Assembly (NCBI RefSeq): GCF_026240095.1
Contig: NZ_JAPIVG010000002.1
Span: 610,719 to 674,718 of the forward strand
Length of the DNA stretch: 64,000 nucleotides
Reading direction: 5' to 3'
From: Pedobacter sandarakinus
Lineage (GTDB): Bacteria; Bacteroidota; Bacteroidia; Sphingobacteriales; Sphingobacteriaceae
Position numbers and translations under genes: made by a program
Shown: positions 18,526 to 27,509 of the stretch, one piece after another
How positions within the stretch are numbered: position 1 is the stretch's first letter
Layout of the letters: each line of letters begins with the position of its first letter
The notes under the pieces: model-generated
Told to the model about the DNA's origin: nothing
Seen by the model: only the letters and a program-made list of their open reading frames with translations
Database searches by the model: none

Positions 18526-19209
18526 TTGCAAGATTTTTACCTTTTTGTAGATACTGAAACTTCTGGTTTGCCTAAAGATTGGGATGCACCTTATTCTGCG
18601 GAGACCAATTGGCCACATATCCTTCAAATTGCGTGGATCATATTTGATCGAAATTTTAAGGAAATTAAACGAGAAAATTATTACGTTAAAGCGGATGGAA
18701 TTATCATTGATAAAGCTGCACAGAAGATTCACAAGCTATCACCCGAATTCCTGGAAACCAATGGTGAGCCCCTGGAAAAGGTGATGAATATATTTAACCT
18801 GGATTTTTTAGCATACCAGCCTTTAGTAATTGGTCATTTTATTGAATTGGATTATCATATGGTAAATGTTTCCTTATTTAGATTACAACTGCCAAATCTA
18901 TTCGAGCAAGCCCAATTTTTTTGTACGATGAAAGCGAGTGCAGCCTTTGTACGCAACCCTACTATTAAATTTCTTAAACTTGGAAGATTTTACCGGATAC
19001 TATTTAATGCAGAAATGGATGATACCCACGATGCCCTTGCCGATGCCGAACATACCGCTAAAATATTTTTTTACCTTTTAGCAACTCAGAAGATTAGCGT
19101 TAATTCCATTTATGCCCAAGAGCATAATTTTACAGAGACGTTTGCAGATAGAAGGAAGTCATTTCTTAAACGCTTATCGAAACGATTTTTTCCATGGATA
19201 ATAAGTTAG
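18526..19209 (+). CDS. DnaQ-like 3'-5' exonuclease
   Basis: A 227-aa DEDDh exonuclease-fold protein. Exo I is FVDTETSGLP at residues 7-16; Exo II is around VIGHFIELDYHMV; Exo III is THDALADAEHTAKIFF, with the catalytic His and Asp. This is the family of Pol III epsilon and RNase T. The start must be the TTG at 18526: a stop lies 15 nt upstream in frame and no ATG occurs before the catalytic motif. The 3' end overlaps the CBS/nucleotidyltransferase gene by 16 nt, which suggests coupled translation. A free-standing exonuclease for DNA or RNA trimming is more likely than the replicative epsilon; the substrate is unknown. Confidence 0.85.
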   Translation: MQDFYLFVDTETSGLPKDWDAPYSAETNWPHILQIAWIIFDRNFKEIKRENYYVKADGIIIDKAAQKIHKLSPEFLETNGEPLEKVMNIFNLDFLAYQPLVIGHFIELDYHMVNVSLFRLQLPNLFEQAQFFCTMKASAAFVRNPTIKFLKLGRFYRILFNAEMDDTHDALADAEHTAKIFFYLLATQKISVNSIYAQEHNFTETFADRRKSFLKRLSKRFFPWIIS

Positions 19210-20645
19210 CAGACCGCATTTACACTTCCAGGATTGGCGATATTACTTTCAAAAAGATTGTGAGCTGCATGGCCAGCACCCCAATATTTGAGGCGGCTAA
19301 AATTATGGCGGAAAATAAAACAAGCTGTATTTTTATTACAGATGAAGAAGGCAACTTCAAAGGTTTTATAACCGACATTATTTTGCGTGATCAGGTAATA
19401 GCGAAACAACTTGACGTACAAGTCTCGGTGAGTACAATCATGGATCCGAACATTGTAACCATTTCACCACATTCATTTGTATACGAAGCAATACTGATGA
19501 TGTTTGGAAAAAAATCCAGATACTTATTAGTTGAGGATAATGGTGCATTTGTGGGTTTTTTGAGCAGGAATAGGTTGTTGAGCGAGCAGGCAGAATCTCC
19601 ACTGGTGTTTATACAATCGGTAAAGTCTGCTGCAAGTTTATCAGACTTAAAAAACAAATGGCAAAAAGTTCCGCATATCGTTGCCCAATTACTTGACAGA
19701 GGTGTCCATGCAAAGATTGTCAACGAAATTGTAACAACCATTGCTGATACCATATCTTTTAAAATCATTGAAGAAACCATTGTTAAGTTAGGCACACCGC
19801 CAGTCAAATTCGTGTTTATGGTGCTGGGCAGCGAGGGACGAAAAGAATTGAGCTTAAAGACTGACCAGGATAATGCGATCTTATACGAAGACACCACGGA
19901 CAGTAGAAGAGCTGAAGTAAGATCCTATTTTCTGGATTTTGCGACACAGGTATCGGATAAACTTAATTATGTGGGCTTTGTATATTGTGATGGTGACTAT
20001 ATGGCAACGAACCCCAACTGGACGCATTCCCTATCGCATTGGAAATACAATTATAAAAACTGGATAGAGGAAGCGTTACCAGAAACTGCGGTAAAATTTG
20101 CGGCATTTTTTGATTGCAGAGCAATTTATGGCGACCTATCTTTAATGGAAAGGCTACGGGCTTTCGTAGATGATGAGTTGCAGAAACCCATTGAGAAGTT
20201 CTATGTTTATTTAGCAAAAAATGCCCTTCTGTATGTACCCCCACTAACTTACTTCAGGAACATCAGAACGCAAAAGATAGCAAAAAAAGAAGTTTTTGAT
20301 ATTAAGACAGCAATGACACCAATAGTAGATCTGGCTCGGGTATACGCATTGCAAAACCGTATTTTTCAAAATGAAAACACTGGTGAGCGCTTAAAAAGAC
20401 TAAAGCAAATCGATGTTTTTAACGAACAACAATATAACGACCTCAACCATGCCTACTATTATTTGATGGCTTTGCGATTAAAGCACCAGGCAAACCTGAT
20501 CATTGAACAACATGCAGAGCCAAACAATTTAATTGAGGTAGACTCCCTAACAAAGATTGAGAAAGTTACCTTGGTAGAAATCTTTAAGATTATCTTAAAT
20601 TTCCAAAGTGGCATGCGGATGAAATTCACTAACACATTAAACTAA
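19194..20645 (+). CDS. CBS-domain putative nucleotidyltransferase (DUF294/DUF294_C)
   Basis: A 483-aa protein. Two CBS repeats lie at about residues 15-125 (ASTPIFEAAKIMAENK, FKGFITDIILRD, FVGFLSRNRLL). A GlnD-like nucleotidyltransferase domain follows with LGSEGRKELSLKTDQDNA at about 212-229, including the paired acidic residues, and a helical C-terminal DUF294_C domain (FRNIRTQKIAKKEVFDIK). The architecture matches bacterial proteins suspected of nucleotidylating a partner in response to adenylate binding at CBS; no substrate is established. No cyclic-nucleotide domain is present. The overlap with the DnaQ-like exonuclease is a recurrent pairing that suggests a joint function. Confidence 0.87.
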   Translation: MDNKLADRIYTSRIGDITFKKIVSCMASTPIFEAAKIMAENKTSCIFITDEEGNFKGFITDIILRDQVIAKQLDVQVSVSTIMDPNIVTISPHSFVYEAILMMFGKKSRYLLVEDNGAFVGFLSRNRLLSEQAESPLVFIQSVKSAASLSDLKNKWQKVPHIVAQLLDRGVHAKIVNEIVTTIADTISFKIIEETIVKLGTPPVKFVFMVLGSEGRKELSLKTDQDNAILYEDTTDSRRAEVRSYFLDFATQVSDKLNYVGFVYCDGDYMATNPNWTHSLSHWKYNYKNWIEEALPETAVKFAAFFDCRAIYGDLSLMERLRAFVDDELQKPIEKFYVYLAKNALLYVPPLTYFRNIRTQKIAKKEVFDIKTAMTPIVDLARVYALQNRIFQNENTGERLKRLKQIDVFNEQQYNDLNHAYYYLMALRLKHQANLIIEQHAEPNNLIEVDSLTKIEKVTLVEIFKIILNFQSGMRMKFTNTLN

Positions 20646-20750
20646 CTTACTTTTGTAGCATAGTTTAGTAATAATGCTATCATTTACTTCCCTTTATCAA
20701 ATAACACTGCCTAAAGTATTTTTCTCAGGAATTACGGAAAAATGCAACCA

Positions 20751-20786
20751 ATAAAAAAAGGGAACCGAATCGATTCCCTTTTTTAA
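20751..20786. terminator. Bidirectional terminator between the CBS gene and rplT
   Basis: GGGAA...TTCCC with flanking A-run and T-run (stem extended by A/T pairs, 9-nt loop). It can end transcription from both converging operons. Confidence 0.85.
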
Positions 20787-20812
20787 TATCATTGTCGCCG
20801 AAGCGAAAATTT

Positions 20813-21157
20813 CTATTTTACTGCATCAATTACAGCTTTAAAAGCTTCTGGGTGATTCATTGCTAAATCAGCCAATACTTTACGGTTTAAACCGATTTCT
20901 TTTGAAGCAAGTTTACCGATTAATTGAGAGTAAGAAATACCGTGCTGACGAGCACCTGCATTAATACGTTGGATCCATAATCCGCGGAATTCTCTCTTTT
21001 TAACTTTACGGTCACGGTATGCATATTGCAAACCTTTTTCAACTGTGTTTTTAGCAACCGTAAAAACCTTACTTCTTGCGCCCCAATAGCCTTTGGCCAT
21101 ATTTAGGACTTTTTTTCTTCTTCTTCTCGAAGCTACTGCGTTTACCGAACGTGGCAT
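20813..21157 (-). CDS. rplT: 50S ribosomal protein L20
   Basis: A 114-aa protein starting [19 protein letters not shown], with [21 protein letters not shown] and [21 protein letters not shown]. These are the standard L20 features: a basic N-terminal extension into 23S rRNA and a globular C-terminus. L20 is needed early in 50S assembly. It is the last gene of thrS-infC-rpmI-rplT and ends just before a bidirectional terminator. The 75 nt between rpmI and rplT could hold a regulatory structure, but I cannot prove one. Confidence 0.98.
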   Translation of the reverse strand: MPRSVNAVASRRRRKKVLNMAKGYWGARSKVFTVAKNTVEKGLQYAYRDRKVKKREFRGLWIQRINAGARQHGISYSQLIGKLASKEIGLNRKVLADLAMNHPEAFKAVIDAVK

Positions 21158-21232
21158 GTTGTTGTTGTTTTTTGGTAAGCGGCGTTCCTTTTCTCGGAAA
21201 CTTTAAAGCCTGATACCTGGTGAATTAATAAA

Positions 21233-21433
21233 TTACTTTCCGATACAAAGCATACGTTTAACGTTACCTGAATCTGCATCTGTTACAATTCCTGCATTTC
21301 CAAGCGCACGTTTACGTTTAGTACTCATCTTTGTTAAGATGTGACTTTTGTATGCTTTGTTTCTTTTGATTTTACCTGTTCCAGTAAGCGAAAAACGCTT
21401 TTTAGCACTGGAATTGGTTTTCATTTTTGGCAT
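21233..21433 (-). CDS. rpmI: 50S ribosomal protein L35
   Basis: A 66-aa protein starting [18 protein letters not shown], with [20 protein letters not shown]: the standard highly basic L35. It lies between infC and rplT in the conserved order. Start ATG at 21433, 29 nt after infC. Confidence 0.98.
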   Translation of the reverse strand: MPKMKTNSSAKKRFSLTGTGKIKRNKAYKSHILTKMSTKRKRALGNAGIVTDADSGNVKRMLCIGK

Positions 21434-21462
21434 AACCTGTTTTTTAATTTATAAACCTATTT

Positions 21463-22032
21463 TTATTTTTTCGCTACTTTAGGTGCAACTGTTAAGAACA
21501 TACGTTTACCTTCTAACTTAGGTAACAATTCTACTTTTCCTACATCTTCCAAAGCCTGGGCAAACTTTAATAATAAAATTTCTCCCTGTTCTTTGTAAAC
21601 AATTGCTCTACCTTTAAAATGCACATAAGCCCTAACTTTCTCACCGTTCTCTAAAAAGCTTACAGCATGTTTTAGTTTAAATTGAAAATCGTGATCGTTG
21701 GTATTAGGACCAAAACGAATTTCCTTAATTACAGTTTGTTTAGCATTGGCTTTAATTTCCTTTTGCTTTTTCTTTTGTTCGTAAACAAACTTGCTGTAAT
21801 CAATAATCCTACAAACTGGCGGAACAGCATTTGGCGAGATTTCAACCAAATCTAATTCCAGTTCATCAGCAAGTGCCAAAGCTTTGGCCAAAGGATAAAT
21901 CCCTGGTTCAACATTATCGCCAGCCAAACGCACTTCAGGCGATTTAATGTACTGGTTAATGTTATGTTCTGCTTCTTTTTTCTTAAAAGGTGGACGCGGT
22001 CCCCTATTAAATCCTGGTCTTCCTAATGCCAA
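21463..22032 (-). CDS. infC: Translation initiation factor IF-3, non-AUG start
   Basis: The product is 189 aa if TTG at 22032 is the start. The N-domain begins with [18 protein letters not shown] and has [15 protein letters not shown] and [19 protein letters not shown]; the C-domain has [21 protein letters not shown]-3 prevents 50S joining and enforces start-codon fidelity. No ATG exists in frame: between the upstream in-frame stop (about 22045) and TTG 22032 the only codons are ATT AAT ACA CAT, and the first internal Met is at residue 178. So the start is TTG (22032) or ATT (22044). In E. coli infC uses AUU and IF-3 represses it; the same logic may apply here. It lies 17 nt after the thrS stop. 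Confidence 0.96.
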   Translation of the reverse strand: MALGRPGFNRGPRPPFKKKEAEHNINQYIKSPEVRLAGDNVEPGIYPLAKALALADELELDLVEISPNAVPPVCRIIDYSKFVYEQKKKQKEIKANAKQTVIKEIRFGPNTNDHDFQFKLKHAVSFLENGEKVRAYVHFKGRAIVYKEQGEILLLKFAQALEDVGKVELLPKLEGKRMFLTVAPKVAKK

Positions 22033-22049
22033 ATGTGTATTAATTTAAT

Positions 22050-23975
22050 TTAAACTGTTATTTCTTTTCTTAGTATTATGTTGAATGCTTCCAACGTCAT
22101 CTCGCCCAAATCTCCCTCACCATGTTTTCGTACTGAAACTTTGTTTTCAGCCATCTCTTTATCACCGATAATGAGCATGTAAGGGATTTTCTTAACTTCA
22201 GCATCACGGATCTTTCGTCCGATTTTCTCATCACGAAAGTCAATCAGCCCGCGAATATCGGAATTATTTAGTTCATCTAAAACTTTTTTTGCATAATCTT
22301 CATATTTTTCTGAAATAGGAAGAATAATAAATTGTTCCGGACTTAACCAAAGTGGGAAGTTTCCGGCGCAATGCTCTATTAATACGGCAATAAACCGCTC
22401 TAGTGAACCAAATGGTGCCCGGTGAATCATTACCGGTCGGTGTTTTTGGTTGTCGCTACCAGTATACTCAAGCTCGAAACGTTCTGGTAAATTGTAATCT
22501 ACCTGAATGGTTCCCAGTTGCCATTTTCTACCCAAGGCATCCTTAACCATAAAATCGAGCTTTGGCCCATAGAAAGCAGCTTCTCCGTATTCAACCACGG
22601 TATTTAGCCCTTTCTCTGCAGCGGCTTCGATAATTGCTGTTTCAGATAATCGCCAATTTTCATCAGAACCAATATATTTTGCCTTATTATCTGGGTCTCT
22701 TAACGAAATTTGAGCCGTATAGTTTTCAAACCCTAAAGATTTAAATACATAGAGCACCAAATCGATTACTTTTTTGAACTCGTCTTTCACTTGCTCTGGC
22801 ATACAAAACAAGTGTGCATCATCTTGAGTAAATCCTCTAACACGTGTTAAGCCATGTAACTCACCACTTTGCTCGTAACGATAAACGGTACCGAACTCTG
22901 CAAAACGAACAGGTAAATCTTTATAAGAGCGAGGTTTCGTTTTATAAATTTCGCAATGATGCGGGCAGTTCATCGGTTTTAAGAAAAACTCCTCCCCTTC
23001 TTGTGGTGTTTTTATTGGCTGGAAAGAATCTTTACCGTATTTTTCCCAATGCCCGGAGGTAACATACAAGTTTTTATGGCCGATGTGAGGTGTAACAACC
23101 TGCTCGTAACCAGCTTTAGCTTGCGCCTTAGTTAAAAAGTTCACCAATCGCTCACGCAAGGCCGTTCCTTTCGGCAACCACAACGGCAAACCCATACCTA
23201 CTTTTTCTGAGAAGGCAAATAATTCTAACTCTTTGCCAAGCTTGCGGTGATCGCGTTTTTTAGCCTCTTCAATCATGGCTAAATATTCAGTTAACTCGCT
23301 TGCCTTCGGAAAGGTTACACCATATATCCTGGTAAGTTGTTTTTTTGTTTCATCGCCACGCCAATATGCACCGGCAACATTCATCAGTTTTACTGCCTTA
23401 ACAAAACCGGTGTTTGGAATATGTGGGCCGCGGCATAAATCTGTAAACTGACCTTGAGTATAAAAAGTGATTTTACCATCTTCTAATCCATCGATTAAAT
23501 CAAGTTTGTATTCATCGCCCTTTTCGGTGAAATATTTTATGGCATCAGCCTTACTTACGCTTTCGCGGGTAAAGGTTTCTTTTTGCTTAGCCAGCTCGAT
23601 CATTTTGGTTTCAATGGCTTTAAAATCATCTGAAGAAAATTCCTTCTCGCCAAAATCTACATCGTAATAGAAACCTGTTTCTATCGCCGGACCGATACCA
23701 AATTTAGTACCTGGATAAAGCGCTTCTAACGCTTCGGCCATTAGGTGGGCAGAGGAATGCCAGAATGTCGATTTTCCGGCGGCATCATTCCAGGTTAGCA
23801 ACTTTACGGATGCATCAGCCTCAATGTGGCGTGTAGCATCCCAAACTTCGCCGTTAACCTCTGCGGCTAATACGTTGCGGGCTAAACCTTCGGAAATGGA
23901 TAATGCAATTTGATGGGCAGAAGTGCCCTTTTCGTACTGACGAACGGAGCCATCAGGTAAAGTAATGTTAATCAT
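22050..23975 (-). CDS. thrS: Threonyl-tRNA synthetase
   Basis: A 641-aa protein with full ThrRS architecture: TGS domain (1-60), editing domain with the [11 protein letters not shown] zinc-like site (about 73-83), catalytic class II core with [11 protein letters not shown], motif 2 [19 protein letters not shown], motif 3 [11 protein letters not shown], and a C-terminal anticodon-binding domain. It charges tRNA-Thr. It is the first gene of thrS-infC-rpmI-rplT. There is no leader structure that I recognise as a T-box, which would be unexpected in Bacteroidota. Confidence 0.98.
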   Translation of the reverse strand: MINITLPDGSVRQYEKGTSAHQIALSISEGLARNVLAAEVNGEVWDATRHIEADASVKLLTWNDAAGKSTFWHSSAHLMAEALEALYPGTKFGIGPAIETGFYYDVDFGEKEFSSDDFKAIETKMIELAKQKETFTRESVSKADAIKYFTEKGDEYKLDLIDGLEDGKITFYTQGQFTDLCRGPHIPNTGFVKAVKLMNVAGAYWRGDETKKQLTRIYGVTFPKASELTEYLAMIEEAKKRDHRKLGKELELFAFSEKVGMGLPLWLPKGTALRERLVNFLTKAQAKAGYEQVVTPHIGHKNLYVTSGHWEKYGKDSFQPIKTPQEGEEFFLKPMNCPHHCEIYKTKPRSYKDLPVRFAEFGTVYRYEQSGELHGLTRVRGFTQDDAHLFCMPEQVKDEFKKVIDLVLYVFKSLGFENYTAQISLRDPDNKAKYIGSDENWRLSETAIIEAAAEKGLNTVVEYGEAAFYGPKLDFMVKDALGRKWQLGTIQVDYNLPERFELEYTGSDNQKHRPVMIHRAPFGSLERFIAVLIEHCAGNFPLWLSPEQFIILPISEKYEDYAKKVLDELNNSDIRGLIDFRDEKIGRKIRDAEVKKIPYMLIIGDKEMAENKVSVRKHGEGDLGEMTLEAFNIILRKEITV

Positions 23976-24218
23976 CTACAACTATGATTTGTTCCTAATC
24001 CTTTGTTGATTAAAATTTCGGAACGGTTTAAAAATAAATTAATTCTCAATCACATACCAAGTGATTGTTAGTTGTGGCGAAGATAAGGAAATTATTGGTA
24101 TGGAAGTGCAAAGAAAAATCGCTCTTCTGCCAAACATTGATGGTGGCCAATGCATTACATTAAAGCTATCTGGACCCTATTGCTTATCCATTTAAATAGG
24201 CGAAAGTCTGGTGTGTAA

Positions 24219-24283
24219 TAGCCCTGATGGACGTGGAAAACCCGGAGCGCAGCGAGGATTTGAAACAACAGCAGGAAGAAAAT
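24219..24283 (+). ncRNA. Structured intergenic element, copy 1
   Basis: The sequence begins GCCCTGATGG and ends ACAGCAGG. Helix P1 pairs CCTG (24223-24226) with CAGG (24272-24275). The 5' strand is followed by ATGG and the 3' strand is preceded by AGC, as in the three other copies in this window. An inner helix AAAACC/GGATTT (one mismatch) closes a loop with GCGCAGCGA. P1 covaries between copies (see findings). Function unknown. Confidence 0.55.
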
Positions 24284-24311
24284 AACCTATGAATAACTGG
24301 CTTTGCGCTTC

Positions 24312-24345
24312 AAAAAAAAAGCCTGCTCTATAAATTAGAACAGGC
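24312..24345 (-). terminator. Terminator of the GLPGLI-like gene
   Basis: Minus-strand GCCTGTTC pairs with GAGCAGGC (one mismatch), followed by a run of nine T. It lies just after the stop at 24369. Confidence 0.85.
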
Positions 24346-24368
24346 GTTAAAATATGTCCAAACGATGG

Positions 24369-25268
24369 TTATTGACCGATTACAATTGACCTGGTAGCGC
24401 CACCCCCACCTGCTGGCCTGTTTTGTCTAAAACGTTTCATCATGTTTTCCATTTTAGTTTTATACTCATCTTCGGTGATGAGTTTGGCTTTTTTGGGCGC
24501 CGTAACATCTTTAGCACTTACACCTCTGTATTCTATGCTTTTGGCTACAGTGCTATTTCCACGACCTTCGATAGCTAAAACAGTTCCTTCAGTCCACATT
24601 TTTGGATTTGGAGAGAAATTGAAACCAAGATCGGTAGTGTACCAGATGTGTGTTTCCTCTGTTACTTCTTTATCCATATCCATAATTTTTATAGACCTGG
24701 TAGATTTTACGATTACCTCTTTACAATCGAAACCAATTATTTTTTTGGAAGCATCGGTTTTTACTACTTCTATTTTTGGTGGTGCAACAGGTTTTGCTTT
24801 TGTGGTATCGTTTTGATTACCGCCCATTCTAAATGAACCCACTGGCCCGGATGTAGACAAAGTTAGCTGGCTAGGCATGTAATAGGTGGTATCATTAAGA
24901 TCGAAAACCTCAGTCAGTTTTTGATCGGCAAAAGTATAGTAATACTCACGGTTACCGCCACCTCCACCGAAACGCATCATCATTCTGCCAATGCCGCCAC
25001 CGCCGCCGCCTGCTCCATTGCTATCTTCTACATCCTCTACGGGCATATAACTGGCATTGGTTGCATTAAACAACAGCTCGAAATTGCTTTTACTAGATGA
25101 AGGCATTCTTGCTTTCATCTGATCGGGGATTTGAATACCGCTAGCAGAAGCCATTGCCGCCGGATCTACGGTGGTTTCAAATTGAATGGCACCAGAGGTT
25201 TTCTTTTGCGCATCTGCGGTAGATGCAATGGCTAAAACGCTAAATAACGCCAGAAAAATTTTTTTCAT
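24369..25268 (-). CDS. Secreted GLPGLI/DUF4412-like protein
   Basis: A 299-aa protein with a signal peptide (KKIFLALFSVLAIASTADA-Q). The middle has the pattern IIGFDCKEVIVKST followed by HIWYTTDLGFNFSPN, similar to GLPGLI-family proteins of Bacteroidota, whose function is unknown. Two poly-glycine stretches (about residues 84-104, GGGGGG and GGGGG) and a Gly-rich C-terminus (RPAGGGGATRS) are unusual and would form flexible loops. It is monocistronic, with its own terminator. The family call rests on a short motif, so moderate confidence. Confidence 0.7.
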   Translation of the reverse strand: MKKIFLALFSVLAIASTADAQKKTSGAIQFETTVDPAAMASASGIQIPDQMKARMPSSSKSNFELLFNATNASYMPVEDVEDSNGAGGGGGGIGRMMMRFGGGGGNREYYYTFADQKLTEVFDLNDTTYYMPSQLTLSTSGPVGSFRMGGNQNDTTKAKPVAPPKIEVVKTDASKKIIGFDCKEVIVKSTRSIKIMDMDKEVTEETHIWYTTDLGFNFSPNPKMWTEGTVLAIEGRGNSTVAKSIEYRGVSAKDVTAPKKAKLITEDEYKTKMENMMKRFRQNRPAGGGGATRSIVIGQ

Positions 25269-25386
25269 TTTGTTTTATGATTTGCTTGTTGGATGCCTAA
25301 ACTTGAAAAAGGTTTAACAAAGGTATCAGACATCATTGCCTAATCTTGTTAAAAAATGTTAAAACCAAATTATAACTGTAAATACG

Positions 25387-26124
25387 CTAATACTCGATAG
25401 GTTCTAACCAACCATTACATAACACATCGGCGATGTGCATGGTTTTTATTGGAAGGTTATTTTTGTCTATGTACCCCTGCAAATGCAATAAGCAAGATAA
25501 ATCGGTAGAAATAATGTAATCGGCATTTTGGGCCAGTGCATTGTTAACCTTCTGCTGTGCCATTGCTGATGAGATGGCATCGAATTTAACGGCAAAGGTT
25601 CCGCCAAAACCGCAGCACATGTCGGGGTCTTGGATTTCGAGCATTTCCAATCCATGCACTTTAGAAAGCAACTGGCGTGGCTCATCTTTAATTTTACATT
25701 CCCGGAGGGCGCTGCAAGAATCATGATATACTGCTTTTCCTTCCAATTCGGCGCCGAAATAGTCTTTTTTGGCCACATTCACTAAAAAATCAGATAGCTC
25801 CCAAATGTTCGACTGCAGTGTACGACACTTATTATGTACGATAGTATTGGTAAACAGATCGTTAAAACCGCCTTTAACCATTCCTACACAGGATGCTGAT
25901 GGTGCCACTACGTAAGTATTTTCAGGAAAATCGTTTAAAAATTTTGTTCCAACTTCTTTTGCTTCATCCCAATATCCAGCATTATAAGCAGGTTGGCCAC
26001 AACAAGTTTGTTTTGCATTGTAGTTTACTTTGCAACCAGATTTTTCTAACAATCGTAAGGTATTGAATGCTGTTTCAGGATATAATTGATCGACAAAACA
26101 AGGGATAAATAATTCTACTTTCAT
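25387..26124 (-). CDS. lutA: LutA/YkgE-type (Fe-S)-binding oxidoreductase subunit
   Basis: A 245-aa protein with two CCG domains: CCGQPAYNAGYW at about 41-52 and CCGFGGTF at about 168-175, each part of a cysteine-rich non-cubane or 4Fe-4S ligand set. The start MKVELFIPCFVDQLYPE is typical for LutA (lactate utilisation subunit A). LutB and LutC partners are not adjacent, so this gene works alone here or with distant partners. It is followed on the same strand by no gene within 100 nt. Start ATG at 26124. Confidence 0.9.
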   Translation of the reverse strand: MKVELFIPCFVDQLYPETAFNTLRLLEKSGCKVNYNAKQTCCGQPAYNAGYWDEAKEVGTKFLNDFPENTYVVAPSASCVGMVKGGFNDLFTNTIVHNKCRTLQSNIWELSDFLVNVAKKDYFGAELEGKAVYHDSCSALRECKIKDEPRQLLSKVHGLEMLEIQDPDMCCGFGGTFAVKFDAISSAMAQQKVNNALAQNADYIISTDLSCLLHLQGYIDKNNLPIKTMHIADVLCNGWLEPIEY

Positions 26125-26155
26125 AATACTTCTGGCAACAAACTTACGATTTTAG

Positions 26156-27451
26156 CTAATGTTTGTTTTCGATTTTTTTTAACAGCGCTAAAAACACCAG
26201 TCCTACAATAAAAAAAGATGCTAGGGCAATTATTGAATAACGAATATTGCCTGTTAAGCTTTCGATATAGGCAAAGCTAAATAAGCCAATAACGATGGCT
26301 AACTTTTCTGTAACATCGTAAAAACTAAAGAAAGACGCCGTTTCAGTGGTATTTTCTGGAATGTGTTTGGAATAAGTTGAACGCGATAAAGACTGGATAC
26401 CGCCCATAATAAGCCCTACAATTGCGGCTAAAATATAAAATTGCATTTCTGTAGTAATACTGTAACCATAAATACAGCAGGCAACCCAGATCAAAACCAC
26501 AATAATTAAAACATTGATGTTTCCCATCTTTTTAGCAAGAAGAGACATTAGCCAGGCGCCCAGAATAGCTACCAACTGAATAATTAAGATAACCGTAATT
26601 AAGCTACTTGATTCTAGCTTTAGTACCTTGGCACCAAAGCCAGCCGCAGCAAGCATAATGGTTTGTACGCCCATTGAGTAGAAGAAAAAAGCAATAAGAT
26701 AAGTTTTAAGAAAACGCATTTGCTTTAATTGCGATAACACTTTAACAAGCTCTCCGAAACTACTCTTGATGATACCTTTACCAACAGAAGCAGCAGCGGG
26801 AACGTCTGCTGGCAAAGCCCTAAATGGGATTTGCGCAAAAAGAACCCACCAGAGCCCAACCAATAGAAAGGATATTTGTGCGGGCAAAGCCTTATCAGTA
26901 ATACCAAAAAGCGCTGGTTTAAGCACAAATGCGAAACATATTAACTGAAGCACAACACTGCCAACGTAACCATAAGCAAAACCCTTCGCACTCACGCGAT
27001 CTTGATGATCTGTTGATGCAATGATGGGTAAGTAAGCATTGTTAAACATTACCCCGCCAACATAACCCATTGCAGCAAGTACAAAACAGATGATGCCGAG
27101 TTCTAAAGTCTGCAATTTGAAGAAGAATAAACTCATACATGCAATGGAACCCACATAGGTAAATAGCTGCATAAAGAATTTCTTTTTCCCCCTCGCATCT
27201 GCATAAGATGATAAAATCGGGAGCAGTAATACCATAAGGAGATATGCAAAAGCAAGTGCATAGTTTGACAACACTGTATTGATGATTTTGATCCCGAAAA
27301 AACTTACCTCATCTCCATGGGCTTCGGTGGTGGTAATAGCCACATAATAAACAGGAAAGATAGTGGATGTAATAACAAGATTATAAGCGGAGTTTGCCCA
27401 GTCGAAAAAAGCCCATGAGCGGACGGTTTTCTTATTGTTCTTTTCTATCAT
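26156..27451 (-). CDS. UMF1-type MFS transporter (Atg22-like)
   Basis: A 431-aa polytopic membrane protein, about 12 hydrophobic segments. The N-terminus SWAFFDWANSAYN is the signature of the UMF1 family of major facilitator proteins, and SYADARGKKKFF fits the loop between TM2 and TM3. GIQSLSRSTYSKHIPENT near residue 340 is also typical. Related yeast Atg22 exports amino acids from the vacuole; bacterial substrates are not known. It lies 31 nt upstream of the LutA-like gene on the same strand, so the two may be co-transcribed, hinting at an organic-acid or amino-acid link (inference). Confidence 0.9.
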   Translation of the reverse strand: MIEKNNKKTVRSWAFFDWANSAYNLVITSTIFPVYYVAITTTEAHGDEVSFFGIKIINTVLSNYALAFAYLLMVLLLPILSSYADARGKKKFFMQLFTYVGSIACMSLFFFKLQTLELGIICFVLAAMGYVGGVMFNNAYLPIIASTDHQDRVSAKGFAYGYVGSVVLQLICFAFVLKPALFGITDKALPAQISFLLVGLWWVLFAQIPFRALPADVPAAASVGKGIIKSSFGELVKVLSQLKQMRFLKTYLIAFFFYSMGVQTIMLAAAGFGAKVLKLESSSLITVILIIQLVAILGAWLMSLLAKKMGNINVLIIVVLIWVACCIYGYSITTEMQFYILAAIVGLIMGGIQSLSRSTYSKHIPENTTETASFFSFYDVTEKLAIVIGLFSFAYIESLTGNIRYSIIALASFFIVGLVFLALLKKIENKH

Positions 27452-27509
27452 GGATTAGCGTTGAATATAAATAAACGGTATTGAGTAAGGCCAAGTTTCA
27501 AATCTAAAA

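Larger units (their letters stand above)
23976..24368. other. Gap between thrS and the GLPGLI-like gene
   Basis: It holds the upstream region of thrS (a weak minus-strand -7 box TATCTTCG at 24078-24085), a structured element (24219-24283, listed separately) and the terminator of the next gene. The rest is unassigned. Confidence 0.6.

Noticed and set aside
23976..24218. T-box or threonine attenuator upstream of thrS
   Set aside because: No T-box core or leader peptide rich in Thr is visible; not expected in this phylum.
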